Shown: positions 40,021 to 50,100 of the stretch, one piece after another
Numbering within the stretch: the stretch's first letter is position 1
How the letters are laid out: every line of letters begins with the position of its first letter
Origin: Actinobaculum massiliense
GTDB taxonomy: Bacteria > Actinomycetota > Actinomycetes > Actinomycetales > Actinomycetaceae
Direction: 5' to 3'
DNA: 64,000 nt
NCBI RefSeq assembly: GCF_001457435.1
Contig: NZ_LN881717.1
Coordinates: 999,139-1,063,138 of the forward strand
Translations under genes and position numbers: made by a program
Notes under the pieces: model-generated
Database searches by the model: none
Told to the model about the DNA's origin: nothing
The model's input: the letters and a program-made list of their open reading frames with translations, nothing else

Positions 40021-41379
40021 CTAGCGCACCGCACGCAGGAGCTGGGCGATCACATCCTTACCGGCCACGCCCAAGCCATTGTGCTGCAAAGTGTTAGTGA
40101 CGATTGGCTGAAGACCGCGCACCTCCCGGGCCGTGCGCATGGAGAGCTCGAAGGGCACATAGGCGTCGTCGTAATAAACGAACGCAGCCACGGGAACGGT
40201 GTTATTGGCCAGCTGGTCGCGGTTGTAGAGATCGCGCCAGTCGGTGCGGAACGCCAGGCATTCCACCGCGTCGCGCGCCTCGCGCAAAGCCGGATCCTGC
40301 TCGAACTGCCAGGGATAAATCATTTCTCCGGTGTAGAAGAAACCGCGCTCGGACTTGCGCAGGTCGTTCTCTCCCGACCCGCCCGCGGCCGAGGGCGGCA
40401 ACGCGAATTCGGGGAACTCGGAACGAATGCGATGCGCGGAATAGGCCAGCGCTCCGGCGTCGTTCTGCGCGTAAATCGCTTCCTGAAGGAACGCGTACAC
40501 CGGGTGGTCCGCGAAGGAGAGCGCGGCACCGGCGGCGCGCAGGAACGAGGGGCGCAGGCGGCGCTCGCCACGGTGGGAGTAAACCGGATCTTCCAGGATG
40601 TAATGGAGGGCCTCGCCGCCCCACGAATAGCCCAGCTTCATGCCGAGCTGGCGGAAGCGCTCGGGGGTGAGCCGCTCGCCGGTGGGGACGAATTCCTCCA
40701 CGTCGGCCAGGTGAGTTGCCACGTACCAGGAGGTTTCTTCATCCTCCGGGTAGCGCGCGAAGAACTGGCGATTTCGATCGATCATGCGCCGGTAGGTGCG
40801 GCGATATACATCGTCGGGGCCCAGGGAGGTGGACGGCAATCCGCCGGTAATCAGCACTTCCCGCAGGCCGGCCGGCACGTGGGAAAGGTAGCACAGCGCC
40901 ACGAATCCGCCAAAGCTCTGCCCGAGCACGGACCACGGCTCGTCATCCTGCAGGTAGGCACGCATGGCCTCGGCGTCGCGCACGATGGAATCCTGACGGA
41001 AGCAGGTGAGAATCGCGGCCTGCGCCTCGGCATTGCCCATCGCCGCGAGCGCCGCCGAATCTAAGTTGTACGAGTTGCCCGTACCGCGCTCGTCGAGGAG
41101 CACTAGGCGGTAATCGTCGAGCAGCGCGTCCATCCACGCCGGCACGGTGGTGGGGCGCGGCGCCGCGAAGCCGGGCCCGCCCTCGAAGTAGACGATACGC
41201 GGGGCTTTTTCGTTGCCGTCGCGCACAACCTCGCGCGCAAAAACATTGATCGTCTTCGGGAAGTAGTCGAGTTCGGCGCTCGGCGGCAGATTCAAAAGCG
41301 CACCGAAATAATCCAGGGGTGCCTGAATCCAATGCTCGTAGACGGTGTGCCCGTCGATCCGCGTCTTTGCCGTACTCAC
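40021..41379 (-). CDS. S33-family alpha/beta-hydrolase (prolyl aminopeptidase-like)
   Basis: A 452-residue enzyme from a GTG at 41379. The frame is open another 61 codons, but that part has no family similarity and overlaps the divergent promoter. Hallmarks are YFEGGPGFAAPRP (oxyanion region), LLDERGTGNS, and GQSFGGFVAL with the nucleophilic Ser. The size and cap domain fit the larger prolyl iminopeptidase / proline aminopeptidase subgroup of Actinobacteria, which removes N-terminal proline. No signal peptide is seen, so it is cytoplasmic. Divergent from the aldo/keto reductase gene. Confidence 0.88.
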   Translation of the reverse strand: MSTAKTRIDGHTVYEHWIQAPLDYFGALLNLPPSAELDYFPKTINVFAREVVRDGNEKAPRIVYFEGGPGFAAPRPTTVPAWMDALLDDYRLVLLDERGTGNSYNLDSAALAAMGNAEAQAAILTCFRQDSIVRDAEAMRAYLQDDEPWSVLGQSFGGFVALCYLSHVPAGLREVLITGGLPSTSLGPDDVYRRTYRRMIDRNRQFFARYPEDEETSWYVATHLADVEEFVPTGERLTPERFRQLGMKLGYSWGGEALHYILEDPVYSHRGERRLRPSFLRAAGAALSFADHPVYAFLQEAIYAQNDAGALAYSAHRIRSEFPEFALPPSAAGGSGENDLRKSERGFFYTGEMIYPWQFEQDPALREARDAVECLAFRTDWRDLYNRDQLANNTVPVAAFVYYDDAYVPFELSMRTAREVRGLQPIVTNTLQHNGLGVAGKDVIAQLLRAVR

Positions 41380-41521
41380 GCCGTCAGAGTACCCGAGACT
41401 CGCGGCCTTTCCGCCTACCTGTGCCAGACCTCGCACAGATTTGTCTGCAAAGCGGACGTTTTTTGTTCGCTCTGTGAGTTGCGCGACCACGGTGCCTTGC
41501 GCAGCCTGGGAGAATACCCGC

Positions 41522-42361
41522 ATGACGACGATTCCGCTTTTTCCTCTTAATTCTGGCCACACGATCCCGGCGCTCGGGCTCGGTACCTACAAGATGAGCG
41601 AGGAGACCGCCGAGTACGCAGTGAACGAGGCGCTGCACATCGGCTACCGGCATATCGACACCGCGCAGATGTATAAAAACGAAGCGGCGGTGGGGCGCGG
41701 AATTAAGAAGTCCGGGGTAGCGCGCGAGGACATTTTTCTCACCACCAAGCTCGACAACCCGAATCACGCGCCGGCGGACGCGCGGCGCACTTTTGAGCAG
41801 TCGCTAAGCGATCTGCAGACCGACTACGTGGACCTCTTCCTCATCCACTGGCCGCTACTGACCGGGGATTATGTGGACACCTGGAAGGTGCTGGAGGAAT
41901 TTCTGGCGGACGGGCGCGCGCGGAGCATCGGGGTCTCGAATTTTGAGGTCCACCACCTGCAGGCGCTACGCAATAACACCGAGACGGTGCCGGCGGTGAA
42001 CCAAATTGAGTTGCACCCGTATTTCCAGAACATCGAAGTGGAGCAATATAGCAAGGACGCGGGAATTCGAGTAGAGGCCTGGGCGCCAATTGCGCGCGGC
42101 AAAGTGGCCGAAGATCGAATTGTGCGCGAGCTCGCGGAGGAGCGCGACTGCACTCCGGCGCAGCTGGTGCTCGCCTGGCATCTGGCAAATTACCGCATCG
42201 TCTTCCCCAAGGCGTCCTCTCGCGAGCATCTGGAGGAGAATTTTGCCGCGGTGGACGTACGGATTTTCAAGGAAGACGTGGACGAAATCAACAACCTCGA
42301 CGAATTCGAGGCGGGCCGCTCGGGGATGCACCCGGACACGATGAAGCGCCCCGGCGAGTAG
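41522..42361 (+). CDS. aldo/keto reductase (2,5-diketo-D-gluconate reductase type)
   Basis: A 279-residue NADPH-dependent reductase. The ATG at 41522 has GGGAG nine bases upstream; the longer frame from 41345 is rejected. The catalytic tetrad is in place: Asp and Tyr in DTAQMYKNEAAVG, Lys in FLTTKL, and His in FLIHWPL. SIGVSNFEVHHL and VFPKASSREHLEENF match the family's coenzyme sites. The true carbonyl substrate is unknown. It is divergent from the S33 peptidase. Confidence 0.93.
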   Translation: MTTIPLFPLNSGHTIPALGLGTYKMSEETAEYAVNEALHIGYRHIDTAQMYKNEAAVGRGIKKSGVAREDIFLTTKLDNPNHAPADARRTFEQSLSDLQTDYVDLFLIHWPLLTGDYVDTWKVLEEFLADGRARSIGVSNFEVHHLQALRNNTETVPAVNQIELHPYFQNIEVEQYSKDAGIRVEAWAPIARGKVAEDRIVRELAEERDCTPAQLVLAWHLANYRIVFPKASSREHLEENFAAVDVRIFKEDVDEINNLDEFEAGRSGMHPDTMKRPGE

Positions 42362-42726
42362 CCGTGGCAAGGTCTTCGGGCGCTTGCCGCCGGTTTGCTG
42401 GGCACCCACAACCTGATCCTCCAGAAACTCCTGCTCCCGAAAAACCCAATCAACCTCACTCGGGCGAATCTGCCCGCCGCCGGCTTGCGGGGCGCCTACA
42501 ACCAACTCCTCGGAAACCTTGCCCGGGAAGCGTCATACCTCACGACGTGCTACTCGCCACCCGCCCGGCGAATGTCCTGGGTGCGGGCCTATCCTTGAAG
42601 TTACCTGTCCAAAAGCGGCTAGCTGTCCAAAACAGCAAGCTACCCCGGCACGGCGCGTTGCCTCTCGCGGGCACGCGGCGGCGCTAGGAAATGAATCAGG
42701 ATCGGCACAGATCTGGGGAGAAGATC
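42362..42726. other. intergenic region with an imperfect 45-base duplication
   Basis: There is no convincing gene. Two related segments (starting about 42390 and 42477) share GCCGCCGGYTTGCKGGGC and A/CACAACC..CTCC-type sequence. In the frame that follows the reductase stop they read LAAGLLGTHNLILQ and PAAGLRGAYNQLL. It is possibly a decayed extension or small duplicated gene. GGGGAG before the kinase ATG is the only clear functional signal. Confidence 0.35.
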
Positions 42727-43530
42727 ATGAAGTTCGCATACACAATTGCAGGATCCGAAGCGACCGGCGGCGCCGGTTTCCAGGTGGATCTCAAGACGTT
42801 CCAGCAACTCGGGGTGTACGGATCGGGCGCTCTCACCTGCATCGTTTCTTTCGATCCGAACAACAACTGGAATCACCGCTTCGTGCCAGTTCCGGCCAAT
42901 GTTATTCACGACCAAATCGAGGCCGCGCTTTCCGCGCAGGATATGCGCACGGTCAAGGTCGGAATGCTCGGGCACCCGGCCACAATCGAGGTGGTGGAAG
43001 AAGGCCTGCGTAGCCAGGAGTGGGACAACGTGGTGGTGGACCCGGTCCTCATCTGCAAGGGACAGGAGCCGGGCCAGGCGTTGGATACTGATAACGCCCT
43101 ACGCTCAAAGATCCTGCCGCTGGCAACCGTAGTGACCCCGAACTATTTCGAGGCCTGCACGCTTTCCGGTATGGAAAGCCTTGGTTCCGTGGATGATCTG
43201 ATCGAGGCAGCGAAGCGAATTTCGGACCTCGGCCCGAAGAATGTGGTGGTCAAGGGCGGAATTGATTTCACCGGCGAGGATGCGGTGGACGTTCTCTGGG
43301 ACGGCACCGAGGCCCGCGTTTACACCACGCCGAAGATCGGTGAAGAGCGCGTTTCGGGCGCCGGTTGCACCCTGGCCGCTGCCATCACCGCCGAGCTGGC
43401 CAAGGATTCGCCCATCGAAGACGCGGTTCAGGTGGCAAAAGATATGGTCACGGCCGGAATCCGCGCCCGCGTTTCCGCCAAGACCCCATTCTCCACTGTG
43501 TGGCAGGGTGCCTACTCGCAAGAGGTGTAG
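42727..43530 (+). CDS. PdxK/ThiD-type pyridoxal (or hydroxymethylpyrimidine) kinase
   Basis: A 267-residue ribokinase-fold enzyme starting at an ATG with GGGGAG upstream. TIAGSEATGGAGFQVDLKTF, VVDPVLICKGQE, ATVVTPNYFEA and the anion hole SGAGCTLAAAI are clear. The CKGQE and terminal WQGAYSQEV patterns resemble the Gram-positive PdxK branch of the ThiD family, which phosphorylates pyridoxal as well as HMP. The preferred substrate cannot be settled here: no thi or pdx neighbours are present. Copy C of the hairpin repeat begins 20 bases after its stop. Confidence 0.88.
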   Translation: MKFAYTIAGSEATGGAGFQVDLKTFQQLGVYGSGALTCIVSFDPNNNWNHRFVPVPANVIHDQIEAALSAQDMRTVKVGMLGHPATIEVVEEGLRSQEWDNVVVDPVLICKGQEPGQALDTDNALRSKILPLATVVTPNYFEACTLSGMESLGSVDDLIEAAKRISDLGPKNVVVKGGIDFTGEDAVDVLWDGTEARVYTTPKIGEERVSGAGCTLAAAITAELAKDSPIEDAVQVAKDMVTAGIRARVSAKTPFSTVWQGAYSQEV

Positions 43531-43550
43531 AAAGGTCTCGGAAAAGCCGG

Positions 43551-43697
43551 GGAAATAGAAAACTCTGTGAGCTGGGGTTTTACCCAGCCGGTTTTCTCCG
43601 AAGATACGTGTATCTAGAGCCCCCTTTATTTCACTGTGGTTATGCGTGCGCGTTCCCGCAGGAACGTGCACGCATAACCACATTAAAGTGAAGCCGC
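43551..43697. repeat. two-hairpin intergenic repeat, copy C
   Basis: Third copy. The box GGAAATAGAAAACTCTGTGA at 43551 is close to those of A and B. The small hairpin is perfect here, GCTGGG-GTTTTA-CCCAGC (43571-43588). The long hairpin arms, 43635-43656 and 43661-43682, pair over 22 bases with one G-U and a CGCA loop, and the element ends GTGAAGCCGC. Relative to copy B, changes in one arm are matched in the other (GGAT to GGTT with ATCC to AACC; ATAC to ATGC with GTAT to GCAT). It lies between pdxK-like and YdcF genes on the same strand. The rest of the 43531-43956 gap shows only GCCCACCCGCCGGC-type short repeats near 43830-43910. Confidence 0.75.
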
Positions 43698-43956
43698 TGG
43701 CGGGTACCGCCAGCGGCCGCCTCCTCCCCCTTAGCAACTCAGCTGGCTCACCCCATCTGCCCGATCGCCTATTTGCCCAGCTAGCCGACGATTTTTCTAC
43801 TCAGCCTGCCATTGGCTTATCAGCCTCGCCCACCCGCCGGCATACCCCGCTTCCCACCGGGTAATCGGCCCCACCTGGCATTGGCATATCAGCCCCGCCC
43901 ACCCGCCGGCTTTGGGTATTACCTCGAAATCTGCAGGCGGTGGGTAGATTTGCCTC

Positions 43957-44643
43957 ATGAAGTTTGTGGCAGAATCCGCGCTGGCGTCAAAAGCGTTACG
44001 GCGCTTGGAGCCAGTTCAGCCCCGCACCGAGTCGCTCGCCCTCACCCGACTCGACACAGCGCAGTCCAACAGCATACGGAGGCGCCCAGCCCAATCCCGC
44101 ACCGCCCGGACCGCGCGCACCCAAATCACGCCGGTCATCATCGTCCTCGGCGGCCGCGTGTTTCCCACCGGCCCCTCGCTCTCCGTTGCACTTCGCCTCG
44201 CGCAGGCAAAGCAGCAGTTTGACGATGCCCGCCGCAAGGGCCTCCACCCCTACATCGTCTGCTCGGGCGGGCAGGGCTCCGACGAGCACGCCTCAGAAGC
44301 GCTGATTATGGCGGGCTGGCTAACGCGCCGAGGCGTTCCCGCCCCAGCAATTTTGCTCGAGGAGAAGTCCGCAAGCACCGAGGAAAACCTGGCATTCACC
44401 GCCGAGCTCTTACGCCAACGCGATCCAGTGCCGGGATTGCAGAGTAACGGCCGCATCCGCGCGGTGGTGGTCACCAGCTGGCAACATATTCCGCGCGCCG
44501 AATTCTTTGCGCGGTCGGCCGGCTTCGAACCGGCCATGCGCGGAGCCCGCTTGCCGCTACGCCAACTTCCCAAAGCCTTGATCTGGGAGGTGGGAGCCAC
44601 CGGCATGGCGCTCCTACGCAAAATTTCGCGCCACCTCCCCTAG
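43957..44643 (+). CDS. YdcF (DUF218) family protein
   Basis: A 228-residue protein. The N-terminal 45 residues are poorly conserved and Arg-rich. From there PVIIVLGGRVFPTGPSLS, IVCSGGQGSDEHASEALIM, ILLEEKSASTEENLAFT and VVTSWQHIPRAEFFA give the full DUF218/YdcF pattern of an SAM-binding-like Rossmann fold found in envelope-related proteins (SanA/ElyC relatives). There is no membrane anchor, unlike SanA. Function is not established. It is followed 53 bases later by the HD gene on the same strand. Confidence 0.85.
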   Translation: MKFVAESALASKALRRLEPVQPRTESLALTRLDTAQSNSIRRRPAQSRTARTARTQITPVIIVLGGRVFPTGPSLSVALRLAQAKQQFDDARRKGLHPYIVCSGGQGSDEHASEALIMAGWLTRRGVPAPAILLEEKSASTEENLAFTAELLRQRDPVPGLQSNGRIRAVVVTSWQHIPRAEFFARSAGFEPAMRGARLPLRQLPKALIWEVGATGMALLRKISRHLP

Positions 44644-44696
44644 CGCTGCCTTTCGTAGCGCCACCGTCCACCGCGCCGAGGTGTAAGAATTACCCC

Positions 44697-45389
44697 GTGA
44701 CCACAAATCCATACCTCGAACCCACGCTGAAGTTCCTGCGCCAGCACCTCAGGCACGCCGACGCCACGAAGAAACAGCGCAAGTACCGTTACTTTCACTG
44801 CCTGCGCGTTGCCTCAATCGGTCGCGCGGTCGCGGAGGCCGAACAGCTCGACCCGAATCGCCTCGAGCTGGCGTGCCTGCTCCACGACATCGGCAAATTC
44901 GACTCCACCCGCCCGGTGGACCACGGCCGCGCCGGCGCCCAGATCGTGCGCCCGTTCCTCACCGGACTCGGCCTGCCGCCCGCCGAGGTAGAGGAAATTT
45001 GCCAGGGAATCGCCATGCACACCGACGGCCGCTGGAATTATCCCGAGGATTCCCCGGACTACCCCGGCCACGCGGATTTCGACCACGAGCCGAGCATCCT
45101 GGCACGCTCGGTGGGCGATTGCGACAACGTGGATCGCTTCTCGGTCTACCGCATCTACGACACGCTCGATTACCGCGAGTTCGCGAGCATGAAACTCCCC
45201 GAACAGCTCGATTTCATCGACGCCTACCGCCGCCGCATCCAGCGCGAGCGCGAGTACCGCTGCGCCACGCGCTCCGCCCAACGCCTCTGGATCGAGTCGC
45301 TGGAGCGCCAGGACCACTTCTTTGGCCAACTCCGCGAGCAACTCGCCGCCGCGCTCCCCTACGAGGCGATCCGCAAAGCCGCGAAATAG
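44697..45389 (+). CDS. HD-domain phosphohydrolase
   Basis: A 230-residue cytoplasmic protein from a GTG. The metal-binding residues of the HD superfamily appear in order: His in YFHCLRVASI, the doublet in CLLHDIGKFDS, His in AMHTDGRW, and Asp in SVGDCDNVDRFS. The acidic ladder and size resemble nucleotide or phosphoester hydrolases of the HD family with a single domain. Substrate unknown. Probably co-transcribed with the YdcF gene. Confidence 0.85.
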   Translation: MTTNPYLEPTLKFLRQHLRHADATKKQRKYRYFHCLRVASIGRAVAEAEQLDPNRLELACLLHDIGKFDSTRPVDHGRAGAQIVRPFLTGLGLPPAEVEEICQGIAMHTDGRWNYPEDSPDYPGHADFDHEPSILARSVGDCDNVDRFSVYRIYDTLDYREFASMKLPEQLDFIDAYRRRIQREREYRCATRSAQRLWIESLERQDHFFGQLREQLAAALPYEAIRKAAK

Positions 45390-45578
45390 CGGTCGCCTTG
45401 CGCGCGGGTTTTCATTCCCGACGCCGAAGTCCCCAACGCCGTTGCTCCCGGCCAGATTGAGCGAACGCCGGGCCCGGGCTAGCCGCGGGGCCGGATAACC
45501 CGCCGCGCTTTAATCCCAGTAAGTAGAATCGAAGAGACAGACCGCAACCCCAAGTCCTCCAACCAGCTAAGGACGATC

Positions 45579-46802
45579 ATGACTTCATACAAAGACGCAT
45601 TTGAATCAATTCGCGGATCCTGGGATCCGGCTTTTGCCGGCGTGGCCGAGGCATTTGCCATGGGCATCGCCAACGGCCAGGAGCGCGGCGGGCAGGTGGC
45701 CGTGTTCCTGCACGGCGAGCCGGTTGTCGACTTCCTCGCCGGCTGGAACCCGCCCGCGGGCCTGAACGCGGGCGCCGGTGTGGCCGCGGGTAAGGTCATC
45801 GACGAACCGATCTCCGAGCGCACGCCGTACCCGGACAACGCGGTGCAACTGATTTTCTCGCAGACGAAGGGCCTGACCGGCGTGGCTTTCGCGGACGTCG
45901 TGAGCCGCGGCCTGATCGATCCGGAAAAGAAGGTCACCGAGTACTGGCCGGAATTCGGCGCGGCCGGCAAGGAAAACATCACCGTGCGCCAGCTGGTGGG
46001 CCACAGCGCAGGAATGCCTGGCTGGGCCGAGGTTTTCGACGCCGCCGAGCTATTTGATTGGGAGCGCGTGGTCGGCAAACTCGCCGAGCAGGCGCCGCGT
46101 TGGGAGCCGGGCACCGCGCACGGCTACCACGCGATCACGGTCGGATTCCTGGCCGGCGAGCTGATCCGCCGCGTCACCGGCCTGAAGCCGGGCGAGTACC
46201 TGGAAAGGTACTTCCGCGCGCCGGGCAACCTCTCGGTGTGGATCGGCCTGCCCGAATCGGAGCGCCACCGCCTCGCCGCCCACTCGTGGGGCCCACGCAC
46301 CGAGGGTTGGGGCGCCGCCCTCAGCGCCGCGCAGGCGGACCCGGACTCCACCACCACCTTTGCCTACCGCTCCCCCGCCGGCCTCGACGAGGCCATGCTC
46401 GACCCGCGCTTCATGGACGTGGAAATCCCCTCCGTCAACGGTTTCGCGGACGCCCGCTCGCTCGCCTCGTTGTACGCGAGCTTCACCGATGGCCCACTCA
46501 ACAGGTACGACGACGCCGTTGTGCAGGCCGTCTCGCAGCCGGTCGGGGAAGGCAATGACGAAGTCTTGGTGGGCGATGTTTCCCGCTACGGCCTGGTATT
46601 CCAGCTGGGCGGGATTCGCGAGCCAATGATTTCCAGTGGCAGCTTTGGCCACAACGGCCGCGGTGGCTGCGTCTCCTTCGCCGACCCGGCCTCCGGCATC
46701 GCGTTCTCTTATGTGGAGAATCAGCTGAGTAGCGAGCCTCTTCCGCAGTCGCGCGTGTGCCGCCTGGTCACGGCCGTGCGCGACGGTCTGGCCAAGTGCT
46801 AG
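45579..46802 (+). CDS. class C beta-lactamase-fold serine hydrolase (EstB-like esterase)
   Basis: A 407-residue enzyme of the serine beta-lactamase/family VIII esterase fold. The S-x-x-K motif is FSQTKGLT, the YHA motif (in place of Y-x-N) is in HGYHAITVGF, and a C-terminal SFGHNGRGGCVSFAD replaces the K-T-G motif, which together are typical of esterases. AAGGACG four bases upstream supports the ATG. No signal peptide is seen, so it is cytoplasmic. Natural substrate unknown; beta-lactam resistance is not implied. Confidence 0.88.
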   Translation: MTSYKDAFESIRGSWDPAFAGVAEAFAMGIANGQERGGQVAVFLHGEPVVDFLAGWNPPAGLNAGAGVAAGKVIDEPISERTPYPDNAVQLIFSQTKGLTGVAFADVVSRGLIDPEKKVTEYWPEFGAAGKENITVRQLVGHSAGMPGWAEVFDAAELFDWERVVGKLAEQAPRWEPGTAHGYHAITVGFLAGELIRRVTGLKPGEYLERYFRAPGNLSVWIGLPESERHRLAAHSWGPRTEGWGAALSAAQADPDSTTTFAYRSPAGLDEAMLDPRFMDVEIPSVNGFADARSLASLYASFTDGPLNRYDDAVVQAVSQPVGEGNDEVLVGDVSRYGLVFQLGGIREPMISSGSFGHNGRGGCVSFADPASGIAFSYVENQLSSEPLPQSRVCRLVTAVRDGLAKC

Positions 46803-46833
46803 CGGATAAATTCCGCTAGCACCCATCAATCCT

Positions 46834-46876
46834 GGAGGGCGCATCGGCGAGCTACCAGCTCGTCGATGCGCCCTCC
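46834..46876 (+). terminator. long terminator-like hairpin after the esterase
   Basis: GGAGGGCGCATCGGCGAGCT (46834-46853) pairs with 46857-46876 over 20 bases with one G-U and an ACC loop. The T-run is weak. The rest of the 46803-47167 gap, before the subtilase, holds no gene; the stretch from about 46990 to 47090 is moderately AT-rich and probably carries its promoter. Confidence 0.7.
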
Positions 46877-47167
46877 TCCTATGCACCCCCGCCAGAACGC
46901 GACCTTCATCACGCCCGAAGGCGAGACGGATATGACAACGAAGTGAACATAGCCGCTTTGTTGTGCGCTTTGCGCGGGCTCGAAAGCCTGAAAAATCCCT
47001 GTTCACGCTAATAACTAAGCGTTTCGAATGGTGAGATAAATTCGGATTCTAGGCGATCACGACTCCCATCTCTGTTTGAATTTTCGCTATGTGTTCGCGG
47101 CGAAAGGGCCTCGATATTCACGAATCGCGGCCTCGCCCACACGGATGCATCAACAGAAGGGAATCCC

Positions 47168-50100
47168 ATGCAAGAGAAGCCATGGTTGCGGGTTGGCGCA
47201 ACCGCTGCGCTTGTTGCTTTGATAGTTCCGGCAACAGCGCCGCTCAGTATGGCGGATGAAGCAAATCCGCCCTCCGCACAGTCACAGACCGGCCAGCAGG
47301 CGGCCGCGGGCGCGAAGAATTCCATTCGCCCCGATCTCTCATCAATCGCCTTCGGTAAGTCGAATACTCGCGTCAAGGTAATGGTCATGTTCAAGGACCA
47401 GCCGGCCGCACCTTCGACAGCGAGGGAAAATACCAACAAGAACCATCAGAGCGAGCTACTGGCCAAGTGGTCCGAGGCTTATGACCTGCAGGTCGACCGC
47501 CAGTTCGGCTACCTGGTTAATGGCTTCTCCGCCACGATTCCGGCCGCGAACCTCCTCGCCCTCCAGCAGGAGCCCGAGGTAGCAACCGTGCAGCGGGAGC
47601 GGGTTTACCAGCCGCTTGACGACGCGGAGAAGGCCGCTAATAACGAGGCCGCCGCCAACGCCGCGGCCGCCGCGAGCGCCGCGCATGCAGGCGCCCCCGC
47701 CACGGACAACCAGCCGGATGAAGCCAGCGCGCGCGTGGTGCACGGAGTTCCCACTCTGGCCCAGCGCACGGGTGCTGATGGAACGGGCACCGTCGTCGCG
47801 GTGATCGACTCCGGCATTGACGCCTCCCACCGCGATCTGAAGATCGACGACTGCTCGAAGGCGAAGATCCAGAAGATCAACCCGAATACGCAGGGCCGTT
47901 TCACCTGCAAGGTACCAAACGGCTTCAACTACGCCGATCAGAACTACGAGATTTGGGATTCCGGCAAGACCCAGCACGGTCAGCACGTGGCCGGAATCGT
48001 GGGCGCTAACGGTCTGGAAGACGGCGAATCCTTCGCGGATACCGGCCGCATTGAGGGCATCGCCCCCAACGCCCAGATCCTCGCTATGAAGGTGTTTCCG
48101 AAAGTCGGCGGCGGAGCGAGCGATTCCGATATCCTCGCCGCCATCGAAGATTCCGTGAAGCTGGGAGCGGACGTTATCAATATGTCCCTCGGCTCGTCCA
48201 ACGGCCAGCGCGAGGAATCCTCGGGTATGTACACCGCCCTCGAGAAGGCCCGCGAAATGGGCGTTATCCCGGTGGTTTCCGCCGGTAACTCGGGGCAGAA
48301 CTTCTCTCCCACCGGCGTGAATAACGACGCCTTGGGGATTATCGACGACGGCCTGCTCGGCTCCCCGAGCTCGATGCCGGCCTCGTTCTCCGTGGCCTCC
48401 ATCGAGAACACTACGGTCACCCGCCCAGTTGCGGTTGCAACGATCGACGACGAAAAAGATTCCTTCCCCTACGGTCTGCAGAGCGGCGAAGTCACCGATA
48501 CCGAGTACGAAGTCGTAGACGCGGGCCTCGGCAAGCCAGAAGACTTCACCGGCGCGGCAGAGAACCTCGAAGGCAAGGCCGCCCTTATGCAGCGCGGCGA
48601 AATTACCTTCGCTGAAAAGTACAAGAACGCAGCTGCGCACGGCGCATCGGCCGTGATTATCTACAACCACGAGACCGGCGGAGACGAAATCGGCTCCATC
48701 GGCGGCGTGGACGCCTACACGTTCACCTCGGCCATGATCGGCCATAGCTATGGCGCAAAGCTGTCCGAGGCAGCGAAGGCGGGCAAGAGCGTAACCATTC
48801 GGCTCACGAATGACGCTCGCACCGAGCCAAACGCGGTAGCGGGTAAGCCTTCTACCTTCACCAGCTGGGGCGCCACTTCTTCGCTTGATTTCAAGCCGCG
48901 TATTGCCGGTATCGGCGGCGAGGTTTACTCGTTGCAAAACGACAATAAGTACACCACGATGTCCGGAACGTCCATGGCCGCTCCGAACGTTGCGGGCATG
49001 GCATCCCTGCTCACGCAGGTCTTTGCCGAGCGCTACCCGCAGCTCCCGGCAGCCGAGCGTCCGAACCTGATCGAAACCGCGCTGATGAATACCGCGGAGA
49101 TCACCGCGAACGAGAATGGCGTTCCGTATGCCCCGCGCCAGATCGGTGCTGGTTTGGCTCGCGTCGATCGCGCGGCTGACACCCAGGTGTATGCCACCGT
49201 GGAAGGAAAGCCGTGGGTGGCTTTGCGTCAGGTGAACGCGCCGACGTCGTTCCAGGTGACCCTCACCAACCACGGCACCGCTCCGGCGACGTATGCCGTT
49301 CCCGCTCAGAAGGTCGTCAACGAGACGAACAATGCGGGCGAGGAAACCACCACGTTTATCTCGAACGAAACCCTTACCGCGGATATTTCGCAGGTAACGG
49401 TTCCGGCCGGTGGCACCGCCACCGTTACGTTCACGCTCACGCCCGATGCTTCGACCAACCACTTCGTTGAGGGCTGGGCTCGTTTTGAGTCCACCGGAAC
49501 CCAGCCGGATCTGGCTGTTCCGTACCTCGGCTTCGCGGGTGATTGGAACGCCGAGCCGATCGTGAAGGCCCCGGGCGAACCGTTCGCCGACGGCATCGAC
49601 GCCACCACCGCGCTCGTCACCAACTGGGCCGGCATGACGATCCCGGTGGAGAGCTCCCTCGGCACGTTCTGGCTTTCGCCCAACGGCGACGGCGACATCG
49701 ACGTCGTGGCTCCCAACCTCATGATGATGCGCAATGCGTCTGATGTTGAGTACGAGGTTTTGGACGCGAACGGCAATTACATCAAGACCATTGGGCAGGA
49801 ACAGTACCTGCGTCGCTCTACCATCGCCACTGTGATGGAAAAGAAACGAGACGCTGCGTACACCGCATCCTCGCAGGTCTTCGATGGTCACGTGTGGAAC
49901 GCCCAAAAGGGCGATCTGGAACTCGTCCCGGACGGCAAGTACATCTTCCGTGTGAAGACCCGCCTCAGCCCGGACTTCGATTGGCAGATTGTTGATATGC
50001 CCTTCGGCGTGGACACCACCGCCCCCGTTATTAAGTTCGGTGAGCCCAAGGATGGCGTCGTCGAGCTGACGGTCACGGAGAACGGTTCGGGAATCATGGT

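Noticed and set aside
42600..42726. TPP riboswitch ahead of the PdxK/ThiD-type kinase
   Set aside because: The conserved CUGAGA and other THI-box elements are absent.
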